DNA of 64,000 nt from Roseiarcus sp031367195 (GTDB lineage: Bacteria > Pseudomonadota > Alphaproteobacteria > Rhizobiales > Beijerinckiaceae). The position numbers were made by a program, and so were the translations under genes. This document shows positions 1-8,910 of this stretch, one piece after another. The first letter of the stretch is position 1; each line of letters begins with the position of its first letter. The notes under the pieces were generated by a model. It ran no database searches, was not told where the DNA came from, and saw nothing but the letters and a program-made list of their open reading frames with translations. The DNA is taken from the NCBI GenBank assembly GCA_031367195.1, contig JANLPL010000013.1, forward strand, positions 6,387 to 70,386, given 5' to 3'.

Positions 1-1
1 C

Positions 2-1513
2 GGCGGCCGCACGCTTGGCGGCGCCCTGTCGTGGGAGACGCCCAAACATATCGCGCCGTTCGAGCCGCCGAGCCCGTTCGTGGGTCTGACCGCGCCGGAG
101 GAAGTGACAGTGACGCGCCAGGTGCTCGCCGAGCCGGGGCCGGGTCTGACGGAGAAGAGTTGGGCGCGGCTCGCAGATGGGACGCCGCTGGTCACCGCCG
201 CGCGGCGCGGCAAGGGGCTGATCGTGCTGTTCCACATCACCGCCGACACGACCTGGTCGAACCTGCCGCTCAGCGGCCTGTTCGTCGAGATGCTGCGCCG
301 CATCGTCGCCGAAGCCAACGCCGCGCCCACGAGCGTCGGCGACCCCAACGCCGCCAAGTCGGCGCTGCCGCCGTGGCGCACGCTCGACGGTTTCGGCGCG
401 CTGGCCGAGCCACCCGCCACCGCCAAACCGCTGCTGGCGGGCTTTATCGGCGCAGCCGACGCCGAGCATCCCCCCGGCTTCTACGGCGCGCCCGACAGCG
501 CCGCCGCGCTCAACGCCCTGCCGGAAGGCGCCGCCCTGAAAGCCGCCGACTCTTCCAGCCTTGCAATGCGCAAGGGCGGCCTGACCACCGAGCCGCCGCT
601 CGACCTCAAACCCTGGCTGCTGCTGGCCGCTTTCCTCGGCTTTCTCATCGACACTGTCGCAAGCCTGGGGACGTCGCGCGCCACGTGGCGCTGGCGCGGC
701 GCGGCGGCGATTGGGCTTGCGCTGCTGTGGCTTCCGCCCACGCAGGACGCCCGCGCGGCGAGCGTGACCGAACTGCAAGCCGCTACCGCCACGCGACTTG
801 GCTATGTCCTGACCGGCGACGCGGAGGTGGACGAAACCTCGCGCCTGGGTCTCGAACAACTCACCCGCGCGCTCGATCTGCGCACATCCGCCGCGCTGTC
901 CGACCCCGTCGCGCTCGACCCCGCGAAAGACGAACTCACCTACTATCCGCTGATCTACTGGCCGGTGGCGGCCGAACGGCCGCAGCCGTCGGCCGGCGCG
1001 GTCGCGCGCATCGCCGCCTTCATGCATAATGGCGGCACGGTGATCTTCGACACCCGCGACGCCCTGAGCGCCAGCCTCGAAGACGGCCCCGGCCCGGCGA
1101 CGCAGTGGCTGCGCAAACTGCTGAAGGGCGTCGATGTGCCGGCGCTGGAGCCGGTGCCCGGCGATCACGTCGTCACCAAGACCTTTTATCTGCTCAAAAG
1201 CTTCGTCGGCCGCACCGAGAACGGCCAGACCTGGATCGAGGCGCTGCCGCCGGTCGACCCCAATGACCGCGGCAACGCTCCCGCTCGCGCCGGCGACAGC
1301 GTGTCGCCAATCGTCATCACCTCCAACGATCTCGCCGGCGCCTGGGCCGCGCGTGAGGACGGCTCCGCCCTCTATCCATTAGTCCCCGGCGGCCCGCGCC
1401 AGCGCGAGATGGCGTTGCGCGGCGGCGTCAATCTCGTGATGTACGCGCTGACCGGCAATTACAAAGCCGATCAGGTTCACGCGCGCGATCTGCTGGAAAG
1501 GTTGGCGCGGTGA
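2..1513 (+). CDS. DUF4159 domain membrane protein (5' end outside window)
   Basis: The frame is open from the first bases of the window, so the true start lies upstream; 503 codons are visible. The C-terminal ~250 residues match the DUF4159 family: LGYVLTGD, then TYYPLIYWPVA, then a glutamine-amidotransferase-like strand GGTVIFDTRDA. A hydrophobic stretch (LLLAAFLGFLIDTVASL) followed by a second (AIGLALLWL) near the middle suggests membrane anchoring. Such proteins usually sit in MoxR-DUF58-BatA-type clusters, and the next gene, overlapping by four bases (GTGA), fits that context. The molecular function of the family is not known; a role in envelope maintenance or chaperone-like assembly is inference. 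The family call is fairly safe, the role is not. Confidence 0.85.
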   Translation, partial: GGRTLGGALSWETPKHIAPFEPPSPFVGLTAPEEVTVTRQVLAEPGPGLTEKSWARLADGTPLVTAARRGKGLIVLFHITADTTWSNLPLSGLFVEMLRRIVAEANAAPTSVGDPNAAKSALPPWRTLDGFGALAEPPATAKPLLAGFIGAADAEHPPGFYGAPDSAAALNALPEGAALKAADSSSLAMRKGGLTTEPPLDLKPWLLLAAFLGFLIDTVASLGTSRATWRWRGAAAIGLALLWLPPTQDARAASVTELQAATATRLGYVLTGDAEVDETSRLGLEQLTRALDLRTSAALSDPVALDPAKDELTYYPLIYWPVAAERPQPSAGAVARIAAFMHNGGTVIFDTRDALSASLEDGPGPATQWLRKLLKGVDVPALEPVPGDHVVTKTFYLLKSFVGRTENGQTWIEALPPVDPNDRGNAPARAGDSVSPIVITSNDLAGAWAAREDGSALYPLVPGGPRQREMALRGGVNLVMYALTGNYKADQVHARDLLERLAR

Positions 1514-3597
1514 ACGACTGGTCGCTCAGCCTCTCGCCGGTCTTTCCGCCTTGGCTGTTCGCCGCGCTCGCGCTCGCCGCCGCGCTCGCCGTGGCGCTGA
1601 CGATCTGGATGCAGCCCCGCGCCGCGCCGCTGCGCGCCCTCGTCGCCGCGCTGCTGCTGTTCTTCGTCGCCGACCCCTCGCTCAAGCGCGAGGACCGCAA
1701 GCCGCTGAAGGATGTCGTCGCCGTCGTGCTCGACCGTTCCGGCTCGAACCGGATCGGCGAACGGGCGGCGCAGACAGACGCCGCGCGGGCGCAGATCGCC
1801 TCGCAACTTGGGCGACTAGACAATGTCGAGGCGCATTTCGTCGATAGCCCGCGCGAAGACCCCGACAACAAGGGCACGGAAATGTTCGCCGCGCTCGGCC
1901 GCGCTTTCGCCGATACGCCGCCCGAGCGGATCGGCGGCGCGATCCTCGTCACCGACGGTGTGATCCATGATCTCCCCGCCAAGGCGGAGGCGCTCGGTTT
2001 CCGCGCGCCGCTGCACGCGCTCATCACCGGCCACGCGGGCGAGCGCGACCGGCGGCTCGAACTGATCGAGGCGCCGCGTTTCGGCATTGTCGGCAAGAGC
2101 CAGACCATTTCGCTGCGCGTGCTCGACAGCGACGACCGCGGCGAGCCGGCGCTCGTCACCGTCAAGCGCGACGGACAGGCGCTGGCGACCCGCGAGGCGA
2201 GGATCGGCGAGCGGATCGACATTCCCGCCCCGATCGACCACGCCGGCGACAATATTTTCGAGCTGGAAGTCGCTGGTCTGCCCGGCGAACTCACCGCGCT
2301 CAACAACAAGGCGGTCGTCACCATCGACGGCGTGCGCGACAAGCTGCGCGTGCTGCTGGTTTCCGGCGAGCCGCATCCCGGCGAGCGGATGTGGCGCAAC
2401 CTATTGAAATCCGACGCTAATGTCGAACTCGTCCATTTCACCATCCTGCGCCCGCCGGACAAGAGCACCGACGGCACGCCGATCAACGAACTCGCCCTGA
2501 TCGCCTTCCCTGTCGCCGATCTGTTCGGCCGCAAGATCAAGGATTTCGACCTCATCATCTTTGACCGCTATTCGACGCAGGCGGTGCTGCCGCAGGTCTA
2601 TCTCGACAATATCGTGCGCTATGTCCGCAGCGGCGGCGCGCTGCTGCTCGCCGTCGGCCCCGAATTCGAGACGCCGGAGGGCCTGTTCAACACGCCGCTG
2701 GGGGAAATCTCGCCCGCGCGCCCGACCGGCGACGATGTTTTGCGTAGCTTCAAGCCGGAAATCTCGCCCGACGGCGCCAAGCATCCCGTCACGCGGGCGC
2801 TGGCGGGTTCGCAGTCGAGCCCGCCCGCCTGGGGCGGCTGGTTCCGCGCCATCGGCGCGAAGCTGACGACCGGAGTCAATGTCATGCAGGCGGGACAGGG
2901 CACGCCGCTGCTGGCGCTGTCGCGGGTCGAAAAGGGCCGCGTCGCGCTGCTGTTGTCTGATCAGATCTGGCTGTGGGCGCGCGGCTACGACGGCGGCGGC
3001 CCGCATCTCGACCTGCTGCGCCGCCTCGCCCATTGGCTGATGAAGGAGCCCGAACTCGAAGAGGAGGCGCTGCGCGCCCGCGCGAAGGGCCAGGACGTCA
3101 CCGTCGAGCGCCAGAGCCTGAAGCCGGAAATCCCGGCCGCTAACCTGACCGGCCCCGACGGCGTCTCGCGTCCCCTCGCGCTCCAGCCCGCCGAGCCGGG
3201 CCTGTCGCGGGCCATCGTGCATGTCGAGGACAACGGACTCTATCGCGCCAGCGACGGCGAGCATATCGCGCTGGTCAATGTCGGCCCGGAAAACCCGCTC
3301 GAATTCCAGGAAGTCGTCTCCACTGCCGAGCACCTGCGTGCGTTGACGGAAGCGACCGGCGGCTCCGCCCGCCGCCTCGGCGACCCGGCCTCGCTGCGAC
3401 TCGTCGCGATGCGGGAGTCGCCGATCTACGCCGGCTCAGGTTTTCTGGGAATCAAGCGATCGGGCGCGAGCGCCCTGATCGGCGTGTCGCGCTGGCCGCT
3501 CGCGCAGGGTTTCGCGGGGCTCGCCGTGCTGCTCGGCGCGCTGGTGGCGATGTGGCTGCTGGAGAGCGGACGGCGGTTGTGGCGGCGGGGGAAGTAG
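1510..3597 (+). CDS. Membrane protein with VWA/glutamine-amidotransferase-like domains
   Basis: This 695-residue protein starts at a GTG that overlaps the stop of the DUF4159 gene, implying translational coupling. Two hydrophobic helices lie at the N-terminus (residues ~15-35 and ~40-55) and one at the C-terminus before a basic tail. Between them is a VWA-like region: VVAVVLDRSGSNR resembles a MIDAS DxSxS start and GGAILVTDGV the second conserved strand. A later segment (LIIFDRYSTQAVLP, GGALLLAVGPEF) looks like a class I glutamine-amidotransferase fold without catalytic residues. Homologues accompany MoxR ATPases and DUF4159 proteins in alphaproteobacteria. The exact function is unknown. Confidence 0.8.
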   Translation: MNDWSLSLSPVFPPWLFAALALAAALAVALTIWMQPRAAPLRALVAALLLFFVADPSLKREDRKPLKDVVAVVLDRSGSNRIGERAAQTDAARAQIASQLGRLDNVEAHFVDSPREDPDNKGTEMFAALGRAFADTPPERIGGAILVTDGVIHDLPAKAEALGFRAPLHALITGHAGERDRRLELIEAPRFGIVGKSQTISLRVLDSDDRGEPALVTVKRDGQALATREARIGERIDIPAPIDHAGDNIFELEVAGLPGELTALNNKAVVTIDGVRDKLRVLLVSGEPHPGERMWRNLLKSDANVELVHFTILRPPDKSTDGTPINELALIAFPVADLFGRKIKDFDLIIFDRYSTQAVLPQVYLDNIVRYVRSGGALLLAVGPEFETPEGLFNTPLGEISPARPTGDDVLRSFKPEISPDGAKHPVTRALAGSQSSPPAWGGWFRAIGAKLTTGVNVMQAGQGTPLLALSRVEKGRVALLLSDQIWLWARGYDGGGPHLDLLRRLAHWLMKEPELEEEALRARAKGQDVTVERQSLKPEIPAANLTGPDGVSRPLALQPAEPGLSRAIVHVEDNGLYRASDGEHIALVNVGPENPLEFQEVVSTAEHLRALTEATGGSARRLGDPASLRLVAMRESPIYAGSGFLGIKRSGASALIGVSRWPLAQGFAGLAVLLGALVAMWLLESGRRLWRRGK

Positions 3598-3780
3598 CAA
3601 CTTTCCGGGCGCGCATTGTAGATATCGCATTGCAAATCGCTGGGCGTTGCAAACAGTTCCCTGCCCTATTCGGTAGGGCTCCACCTTCTCAAGAGTTGGA
3701 GCCTCCGGCAAATCCGGGGCCGTGCAGAAGTAAAGAACTCGCCCCCAGACTTAAAATCCCTAAGATTTTCCGGAACTTGT

Positions 3781-3857
3781 TGGTAGCGGGAGCCGGATTC
3801 GAACCGGCGACCTCCGGATTATGATTCCGCTGCTCTAACCAACTGAGCTACCCCGCC
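3781..3857 (-). tRNA. tRNA-Met (CAT), elongator type
   Basis: The reverse complement folds into a full cloverleaf of 77 nt with the CCA end encoded. The acceptor arm GGCGGGG pairs with TCCCGCT (G-U wobbles at both ends). The D stem is GCTC/GAGC and the T arm is GCCGG-TTCGAAT-CCGGC. The anticodon loop ATCATAA gives anticodon CAT. Position 1 pairs with 72, so this is not the initiator; the ATAA-type loop is typical of alphaproteobacterial elongator tRNA-Met rather than tRNA-Ile2. One odd point is a G27/G43 mismatch at the top of the anticodon stem. It stands alone between two plus-strand genes. Confidence 0.93.
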
Positions 3858-3985
3858 CAAAGAGCAGGCATATAGAGAGCAGCCTGAACCCGTGTCAAGC
3901 AGCGTGGAGCGGGCTCAGCAAGATCGTGTTCCCAGGCGTGGTGCAGGAGTTTGGTCGTCGCCGATCTCCGGCCGGGCCGGATGGA

Positions 3986-4180
3986 TCAGCCCACCGCGGC
4001 GGGCAGGATGACGTTTGGATAGGGCTCACGGGAGCGACAGATTCCAGGTTCTTGCATCGGGCGCGCTGAACGGCCCATTCGTCGTTCTGCGCCAAGAGGA
4101 TAGCGCCGACGAGGTGGACGATGGCGTCTTCGTTGAGGAAGATGCCGACGACGATACCCAGCGACAAAAAACGACGCCTA
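3986..4180 (-). pseudogene. IS256-family transposase remnant (C-terminal scrap)
   Basis: Read on the minus strand, ~60 codons give VVGIFLNEDAIVHLVGAILL, then NDEWAVQRARCKNLESVAPV. This is the well-known C-terminus of IS256/Mutator-type transposases (usual form GIFPNEAAI..LVGALLLEQNDEWAVQRARYMTLE). A one-base shift near 4025 is needed to reach the expected ending, which then reads VILPAAVG before a TGA at 3986-3988. The catalytic part and the rest of the element are gone; mutL begins 70 bases away. The remainder of the 394-base gap between tRNA-Met and mutL (3858-3985 and 4181-4251) shows nothing I can name. Confidence 0.75.
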
Positions 4181-4251
4181 GGCGGGGGAGGCGCGGAAGT
4201 CCCCGCACGCCCTGCATAGCCGCCCGCGCCCGAATCGGTTAATCCCGCTTC

Positions 4252-6009
4252 ATGCCCGTCCGCCGCCTCGAACCTTTGCTGATCGACCGCATCGCCGCCG
4301 GGGAGGTGATCGAGCGGCCAGCCGCGGCGGTCAAGGAACTGGTCGAGAACGCGCTCGACGCCGGCGCGGGGCGTATAGAGGTCGCCATCGGGGCAGGCGG
4401 GCGCGATCTGATCCGCGTCGCCGACGACGGTTGCGGCATGGACGCGGCCGATCTCATGCTCGCCGTCGAGCGCCACGCCACCTCGAAATTGCCGGACGGC
4501 GATCTCTCAACGATCGGCACGCTCGGCTTTCGCGGCGAGGCTTTGCCCTCGATCGCCTCCGTCTCGCGGCTGGAAATCCGCACCCGGCCGCGCGGCGGCG
4601 ACGAGGCGTTTTTGCTCAGGGTGGAGGACGGAGCGAAGGGGGAGATCGCGCCGGCCGCGCATCCCCAGGGCACACGCATCGAGGCGCGCGACCTGTTCGC
4701 CGCCACGCCGGCGCGGCTCAAGTTTCTCAAGACCGACCGCGCCGAGGCGCAGGCCTGCCACGACGTGCTGGTGCGGCTGGCGCTCGGGCGCTCCGACGTG
4801 CGTTTCGTCTATGCCAGCGACATCGGCGCCGGGTTCGACTGGCCGGCGGCCGATCCGCGCGAGCGGCTGCGCCAGGCGCTCGGGTCCGAATTCGTGGACA
4901 GCGCGCTTCAGCTTGAGGAAACCCGCGAAGGCGTGCGCGTGGCCGGCTTCGTCGCGGCGCCCACCTTCAACAAGCCGAACGGCTTGAGCCAGTTCGCCTA
5001 TGTCAACGGCCGGCCGGTGCGCGACAGGTTGATCTCGGGCGCGCTGCGCGCGGCCTATCTCGATTATCTCCCGCGCGAGCGGCATGGCGCGGCGGCGCTG
5101 TTCCTGGAGCTTGACCCGCGCGAGGTCGACGTCAACGTGCATCCCGCCAAAGCCGAGGTAAGGTTTCGCGACGCGGCGCTGGTGCGAGGGCTTGTGGTCG
5201 GCGCGGTCAAGCGCGCGTTGGCGGCGGCGTTAGCGCGCGCATCGACGCCGCAGGGTTTGTCGTCGCTGCGCGCTCCGGCCTGGACGCCCCGCCCCTCGGC
5301 GCCGCTGCGCTGGGATTGGCGCGCTTCGCCCGCCGCGCCCGGTCTGTCCGAGCCCGCGCAATCCGCCTTCGCCGAATTCGCGGCCCCTTCCGGCCGCGCC
5401 GAGCCCGAGCCGGCGACGACCGAAAACGACGCGCCGCTCGGCGCCGCGCGCGCGCAGTTGCACGGCAATTACATCGTCGCCCAGACCCGTGACGGCGTGG
5501 TCATCGTCGATCAGCACGCCGCCCATGAGCGCATCGTTTACGAGCGACTGAAGCGGCAGCGCGAGGAGACCGGCGTCGAGCGGCAGATCCTGCTCTCGCC
5601 GCTGGTGGTCGATCTCGAACCCCCGGCCGCCGCCGCGCTGGTGGAGGCGGCGCAGACGCTGGCGCGGCTGGGTCTGGCGATCGAAGCCTTCGGCCCCGGC
5701 GCGGTGCTGGTCAGGGAAACGCCGACCCTGCTCACCGGCGCCGATTTCGCGGGTCTCGTGCGCGACCTCGCCGATACCCTGCGCGCCGAGGATGGCGCCG
5801 AGACGCTGGAGCGCCGGCTCGATCACCGGCTCGCCACCATCGCCTGCCACCATTCCGTGCGCTCTGGTCGCGCGTTGCGGGCGGAGGAGATGAACAGCCT
5901 GTTGCGCGAGATGGAGGCGACGCCGGGCGCGAACACATGTAACCACGGCCGCCCGACCTATGTCGAGCTGAAGCTCGCTGACATCGAGAAGATGTTCGCC
6001 AGGCGCTGA
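4252..6009 (+). CDS. mutL: DNA mismatch repair protein MutL
   Basis: This 585-residue GHKL ATPase couples MutS mismatch recognition to strand excision. The N-terminal ATPase motifs are in order: KELVENALDAGA (motif I), VADDGCGM (II), GFRGEALPSI (III) and GTRIEARDLF (IV). The C-terminal dimerization domain carries DQHAAHERIVYE near residue 420, which satisfies the DQHA(x)2E(x)4E endonuclease signature, plus ACHHSVRSGRAL and CNHGRPT. This is therefore probably a nicking MutL, as expected where MutH is absent. A proline/alanine-rich linker joins the halves. The ATG at 4252 begins the standard MPVRRL...LIDRIAAGEVIERP start. Confidence 0.97.
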   Translation: MPVRRLEPLLIDRIAAGEVIERPAAAVKELVENALDAGAGRIEVAIGAGGRDLIRVADDGCGMDAADLMLAVERHATSKLPDGDLSTIGTLGFRGEALPSIASVSRLEIRTRPRGGDEAFLLRVEDGAKGEIAPAAHPQGTRIEARDLFAATPARLKFLKTDRAEAQACHDVLVRLALGRSDVRFVYASDIGAGFDWPAADPRERLRQALGSEFVDSALQLEETREGVRVAGFVAAPTFNKPNGLSQFAYVNGRPVRDRLISGALRAAYLDYLPRERHGAAALFLELDPREVDVNVHPAKAEVRFRDAALVRGLVVGAVKRALAAALARASTPQGLSSLRAPAWTPRPSAPLRWDWRASPAAPGLSEPAQSAFAEFAAPSGRAEPEPATTENDAPLGAARAQLHGNYIVAQTRDGVVIVDQHAAHERIVYERLKRQREETGVERQILLSPLVVDLEPPAAAALVEAAQTLARLGLAIEAFGPGAVLVRETPTLLTGADFAGLVRDLADTLRAEDGAETLERRLDHRLATIACHHSVRSGRALRAEEMNSLLREMEATPGANTCNHGRPTYVELKLADIEKMFARR

Positions 6010-6056
6010 GGCGTGCGCTTGGCGGCTGGCGCGAATTGAGGCATGATCGCGCCGAT

Positions 6057-6374
6057 ATGCGATTGCTCAAATTCCTCGTCCTGACGCCCTTGGCGGCGCT
6101 CATCCTCGTGTTCGCGTTCGCGAACCGGGAGGACGTGACGATCAATTTCGATCCCTTCGGCGTCACCGGCCTCGCGCCGAAGCAGGCGCCGGCGTTCTTC
6201 GTGCTCCTGATCGCCGTCGCGCTGGGGGCTCTGGCCGGCGGCGTCACGAGCTGGATCGGGCAGGGAAAACACCGCCGCGCGGCGCGCGACGCGCAGGCCG
6301 AAGCCGCGCGGTTGCGTGTGGAATTGCACGCGGCCCGGCTCGGCGCGGCCCCCCCGCTTGTGCGGCAGGATTGA
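6057..6374 (+). CDS. LapA/DUF1049 family small membrane protein
   Basis: From the ATG at 6057 (MRLLKFLVL) the protein has 105 residues. It has two predicted transmembrane helices, LLKFLVLTPLAALILVFAFA and FFVLLIAVALGALAGGVTSW, separated by a loop with ANREDVTINFDPF, the family signature. An Ala/Arg/Glu-rich, probably coiled-coil, cytoplasmic tail follows. This is the LapA (DUF1049) pattern, linked in enterobacteria to lipopolysaccharide assembly together with LapB. An upstream in-frame TTG at 6036 is a weaker start. The next gene follows one base after the stop, suggesting co-transcription with the cyclodeaminase homologue. Confidence 0.85.
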   Translation: MRLLKFLVLTPLAALILVFAFANREDVTINFDPFGVTGLAPKQAPAFFVLLIAVALGALAGGVTSWIGQGKHRRAARDAQAEAARLRVELHAARLGAAPPLVRQD

Positions 6375-6375
6375 G

Positions 6376-7311
6376 ATGCGGTTCGTTTCGGCCGAAGAGA
6401 TCGACGCCGCGCTCGACTTTCCCGCTTTGATCGACGCGCTGGAACAGGCCTTTCTCGGCGCCTATGTCGCGCCGCCGCGTCACCATCACGTTCTGCCGCG
6501 AGAGGGCGAGCCGGACGCCACCCATCTGCTGATGCCCGCCTGGGGCGACGGTGCGCTCGGCGTCAAGATCGTCAATGTGTTTCCCGGCAATGGCGCGCGG
6601 GGACTTTCGGCGGTGCAGGGCGTCTATGTCTTGCAGAATGGTCGCACCGGGGAAACCCATGCCGTGATGGACGGTACGCGGCTGACGTTGTGGCGCACCG
6701 CAGCAGCTTCCGCTTTGGCCGCCCGTCGTCTGGCGCGCGAAGGCGCGAGCCGGCTGACCTTGCTCGGCGCCGGCGCATTGGCGCCCTTTCTCGCGCGTGC
6801 GCACGCCAGCGTCCGACCGATCCGCGAAATCGTCGTCTGGAACCATCGGCCGGAGGGCGCGAAGCTATTGAGCGCGCGACTGACGCGAGACGGGTTCGAC
6901 GCCCGAGCAGAGACAGATCTACAAACGGCGGTCGCGTCGGCCGACGTCGTCAGCGCCGCGACGCTTTCCACCACGCCGCTGATCCGCGGCGCCTGGCTGA
7001 GGCCCGGCCAGCATGTCGATCTCGTCGGCGCCTTCAACATGTCGATGCGCGAGGCCGACGATCTCGCCTTGCAACGCGCGCGTGTGTTCGTCGACACGCC
7101 CGCCGCGCTGAGCGAGGGCGGCGATGTCGCGCAGGCGATCCGAGACGGCGCGCTGGCGCGGTCGGCCGTCGTCGGCGACCTCGCCGGGCTTGCGCGCGGG
7201 AGCCCGGGGCGGGAGACGGCGGACGAGATCACGCTGTTCAAATCCGTCGGCGCGTCGATCGAGGATCTTGCGGCGGCGAACCTCGTCTGGAAGCGGCTGA
7301 CGTCGGGCTGA
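6376..7311 (+). CDS. Ornithine cyclodeaminase / mu-crystallin family protein
   Basis: This 311-residue NAD(P)-dependent enzyme belongs to the ornithine cyclodeaminase/alanine dehydrogenase/mu-crystallin family. Visible marks are the substrate-domain start MRFVSAEEIDAALDF, the central GVKIVNVFPGN, and the nucleotide-binding turn LTLLGAGALAPFLARAH. A later DLVGAFNMSMREADD and an ending in ITLFKSVGASIEDLAAANLV are typical of the family. Members act on ornithine, alanine, lysine or ketimines, and substrate cannot be assigned from sequence alone. The ATG at 6376 is chosen because it directly follows the lapA-like stop and begins the conserved region. Confidence 0.88.
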   Translation: MRFVSAEEIDAALDFPALIDALEQAFLGAYVAPPRHHHVLPREGEPDATHLLMPAWGDGALGVKIVNVFPGNGARGLSAVQGVYVLQNGRTGETHAVMDGTRLTLWRTAAASALAARRLAREGASRLTLLGAGALAPFLARAHASVRPIREIVVWNHRPEGAKLLSARLTRDGFDARAETDLQTAVASADVVSAATLSTTPLIRGAWLRPGQHVDLVGAFNMSMREADDLALQRARVFVDTPAALSEGGDVAQAIRDGALARSAVVGDLAGLARGSPGRETADEITLFKSVGASIEDLAAANLVWKRLTSG

Positions 7312-7427
7312 GCGGGATTCAATTTTCGGCCCCATCACGCGGCGAAGCGGTTTGACCGAGAGGCGGGCCGCGTGAGACGCTGCGGCGCCCAGTCGCAAGG
7401 CCGCAAAAAGTTTCCAGGGAGGAACCG

Positions 7428-7631
7428 ATGTGCGAGATGTGCGAACTCGCCGCGATGGGGCGCCGCCGATGCGGACGGTGGTCGAGTTGGAGCTCAGCGT
7501 CTCGCTGTCGAGTGACATGGCGCGGCGCGCTGGTCGGCCACGACGTGGCCAAATTACGCAACGAACTCGAGGCCAGCCGCGACTATGTGTACGAAAGGGC
7601 AGGCTTCGCGCGTGATCCGTTCGGGGCTTGA
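7428..7631 (+). CDS. Hypothetical small protein, 67 residues
   Basis: An ATG at 7428 is preceded by a good ribosome site (AGGGAGG, ~6 bases upstream) and opens a 67-codon frame starting MCEMCELAAMG and ending AKLRNELEASRDYVYERAGF...FGA. The gene-like RBS and position between two co-directional oxidoreductase genes argue for translation. The middle is low-complexity Arg/Trp/Ser, as expected when a GC-rich frame is read out of register, so a frameshifted remnant is possible. No family recognised. Confidence 0.35.
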   Translation: MCEMCELAAMGRRRCGRWSSWSSASRCRVTWRGALVGHDVAKLRNELEASRDYVYERAGFARDPFGA

Positions 7632-7658
7632 TTGCGAAACCAGCGTGGGGGGAAGGTC

Positions 7659-8726
7659 ATGCAAGCCGTTCGTGTTCTCGTCGTCGGGCTCGGCAACATG
7701 GGCCTCAGCCATGCGCGCGCCTATAAGTGCGTTGAGGGCTTCGAAATCGTAGGGCTTTGCAGCCGCGATGTCGGGGCTCGGCCTGAGATCGCGGCGGAAT
7801 TTCCCGGCGTTCCGCTGTTCGGCGACTACGCGACGGCGCTGGCGGCGGTGAAGCCCGCCGCCGTCTCGATCAACACCTGGCCCGACACGCACGCGGCCTT
7901 CGCGCGGGCCGCGCTGGCGGCGAATGCGCATGTGTTCATCGAAAAGCCGCTCGCCCAATCCGTGGCTGAGGCGCAGGAGATTGTCGCGCTCGCTCAGGTC
8001 GCGCGCCGGAAACTGATGATCGGCTATATCCTGCGCGTGCATCCATCATGGGCGAAATTCGTCGAAATCGGCCGCACGCTTGGCAAACCGTTGGTGATGC
8101 GAATGAATCTCAATCAGCAATCCTCCGGCCCGCAATGGGCGACGCACAAGAAACTGATGGAGACGGTGAGCCCGATCGTCGATTGCGGCGTCCATTATGT
8201 CGATGTGATGTGCCAGGTCACCGGCGCCCGTCCGGTGCGGGTTCACGCGCTCGGCGCACGGCTCAGCGAGGAAATTGCCCCGACGATGTACAATTACGGC
8301 TGCCTGCAGGTCGCCTTCGACGACGGATCGGTCGGCTGGTACGAGGCCGGGTGGGGGCCGATGATGAGCGAAACTGCGTTTTTCGTCAAAGACATGATCG
8401 GACCGAAGGGCTCCGTCTCGATCGCCATGAACGAGGGCGGCGCCAACTCCTCGGATATCGACAGCCATACCAAAACCAGCGCCTTGCGGCTGCACCATTC
8501 CGTCCTGAACAGCGAAGGCCGACTCGCCAGACGCGACGAAATCGTGACAATGGATGACGAACCCGGCCACCAGGAATTGTGCAATCGCGAGCAGCGCGCC
8601 TTCCTGAAGGCGATCCGCGAGGACGAGGATTTGCAGGATCACGCCCGCGGCGCGATCGATTCCTTGCGCATCGTCTTGGCCGCCGACGAAAGCATCCGAA
8701 CAAGAAGCATGGTGACGCTAGCGTAA
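7659..8726 (+). CDS. Gfo/Idh/MocA family oxidoreductase
   Basis: This 355-residue protein has an N-terminal Rossmann domain (VRVLVVGLGNMGLSHARAY) and the family-defining EKPLAQSVAEA segment near residue 100, where the lysine is catalytic in characterised members. A C-terminal substrate domain includes GVHYVDVMCQVTG. The ATG at 7659 has a GGGGGGAAGG ribosome site; a TTG further upstream is unlikely. The family oxidises sugars, inositols or sugar nucleotides with NAD(P); the substrate here is unknown. It is the last gene of the plus-strand group before a hairpin region. Confidence 0.9.
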   Translation: MQAVRVLVVGLGNMGLSHARAYKCVEGFEIVGLCSRDVGARPEIAAEFPGVPLFGDYATALAAVKPAAVSINTWPDTHAAFARAALAANAHVFIEKPLAQSVAEAQEIVALAQVARRKLMIGYILRVHPSWAKFVEIGRTLGKPLVMRMNLNQQSSGPQWATHKKLMETVSPIVDCGVHYVDVMCQVTGARPVRVHALGARLSEEIAPTMYNYGCLQVAFDDGSVGWYEAGWGPMMSETAFFVKDMIGPKGSVSIAMNEGGANSSDIDSHTKTSALRLHHSVLNSEGRLARRDEIVTMDDEPGHQELCNREQRAFLKAIREDEDLQDHARGAIDSLRIVLAADESIRTRSMVTLA

Positions 8727-8753
8727 CCCTTTGTCTCGAAAGCCTCTGACCTC

Positions 8754-8790
8754 AAAATAAAAGGAGGCCGCCATCATCGACGGCGGCCTC
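8754..8790 (-). terminator. Rho-independent terminator downstream of the OGT gene
   Basis: On the minus strand a perfect 9-bp stem GAGGCCGCC/GGCGGCCTC (8764-8790) with a 9-base loop is followed by the T-rich run CCTTTTATTTT. It lies ~120 bases beyond the stop of the minus-strand glycosyltransferase gene. The plus-strand side has no T run, so it serves mainly the minus-strand transcript. Between it and the stop there is no supported gene. Confidence 0.7.
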
Positions 8791-8910
8791 GAGTCAAGGG
8801 AGGAAACGCCCAAGGAGGGCATATGCGACGACAGGCGCCGCACAGCAATAAAATACATTGCGCCGCAAAAAGCGCAAGGTGGTCCGGGAAAAAAGTTTAG
8901 CCCGAAACCA

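Noticed and set aside
8823..8900. 25-codon plus-strand frame with an AGGAGGG ribosome-like site
   Set aside because: Too short, basic and featureless; lies between a terminator and the convergent OGT gene with no promoter visible.
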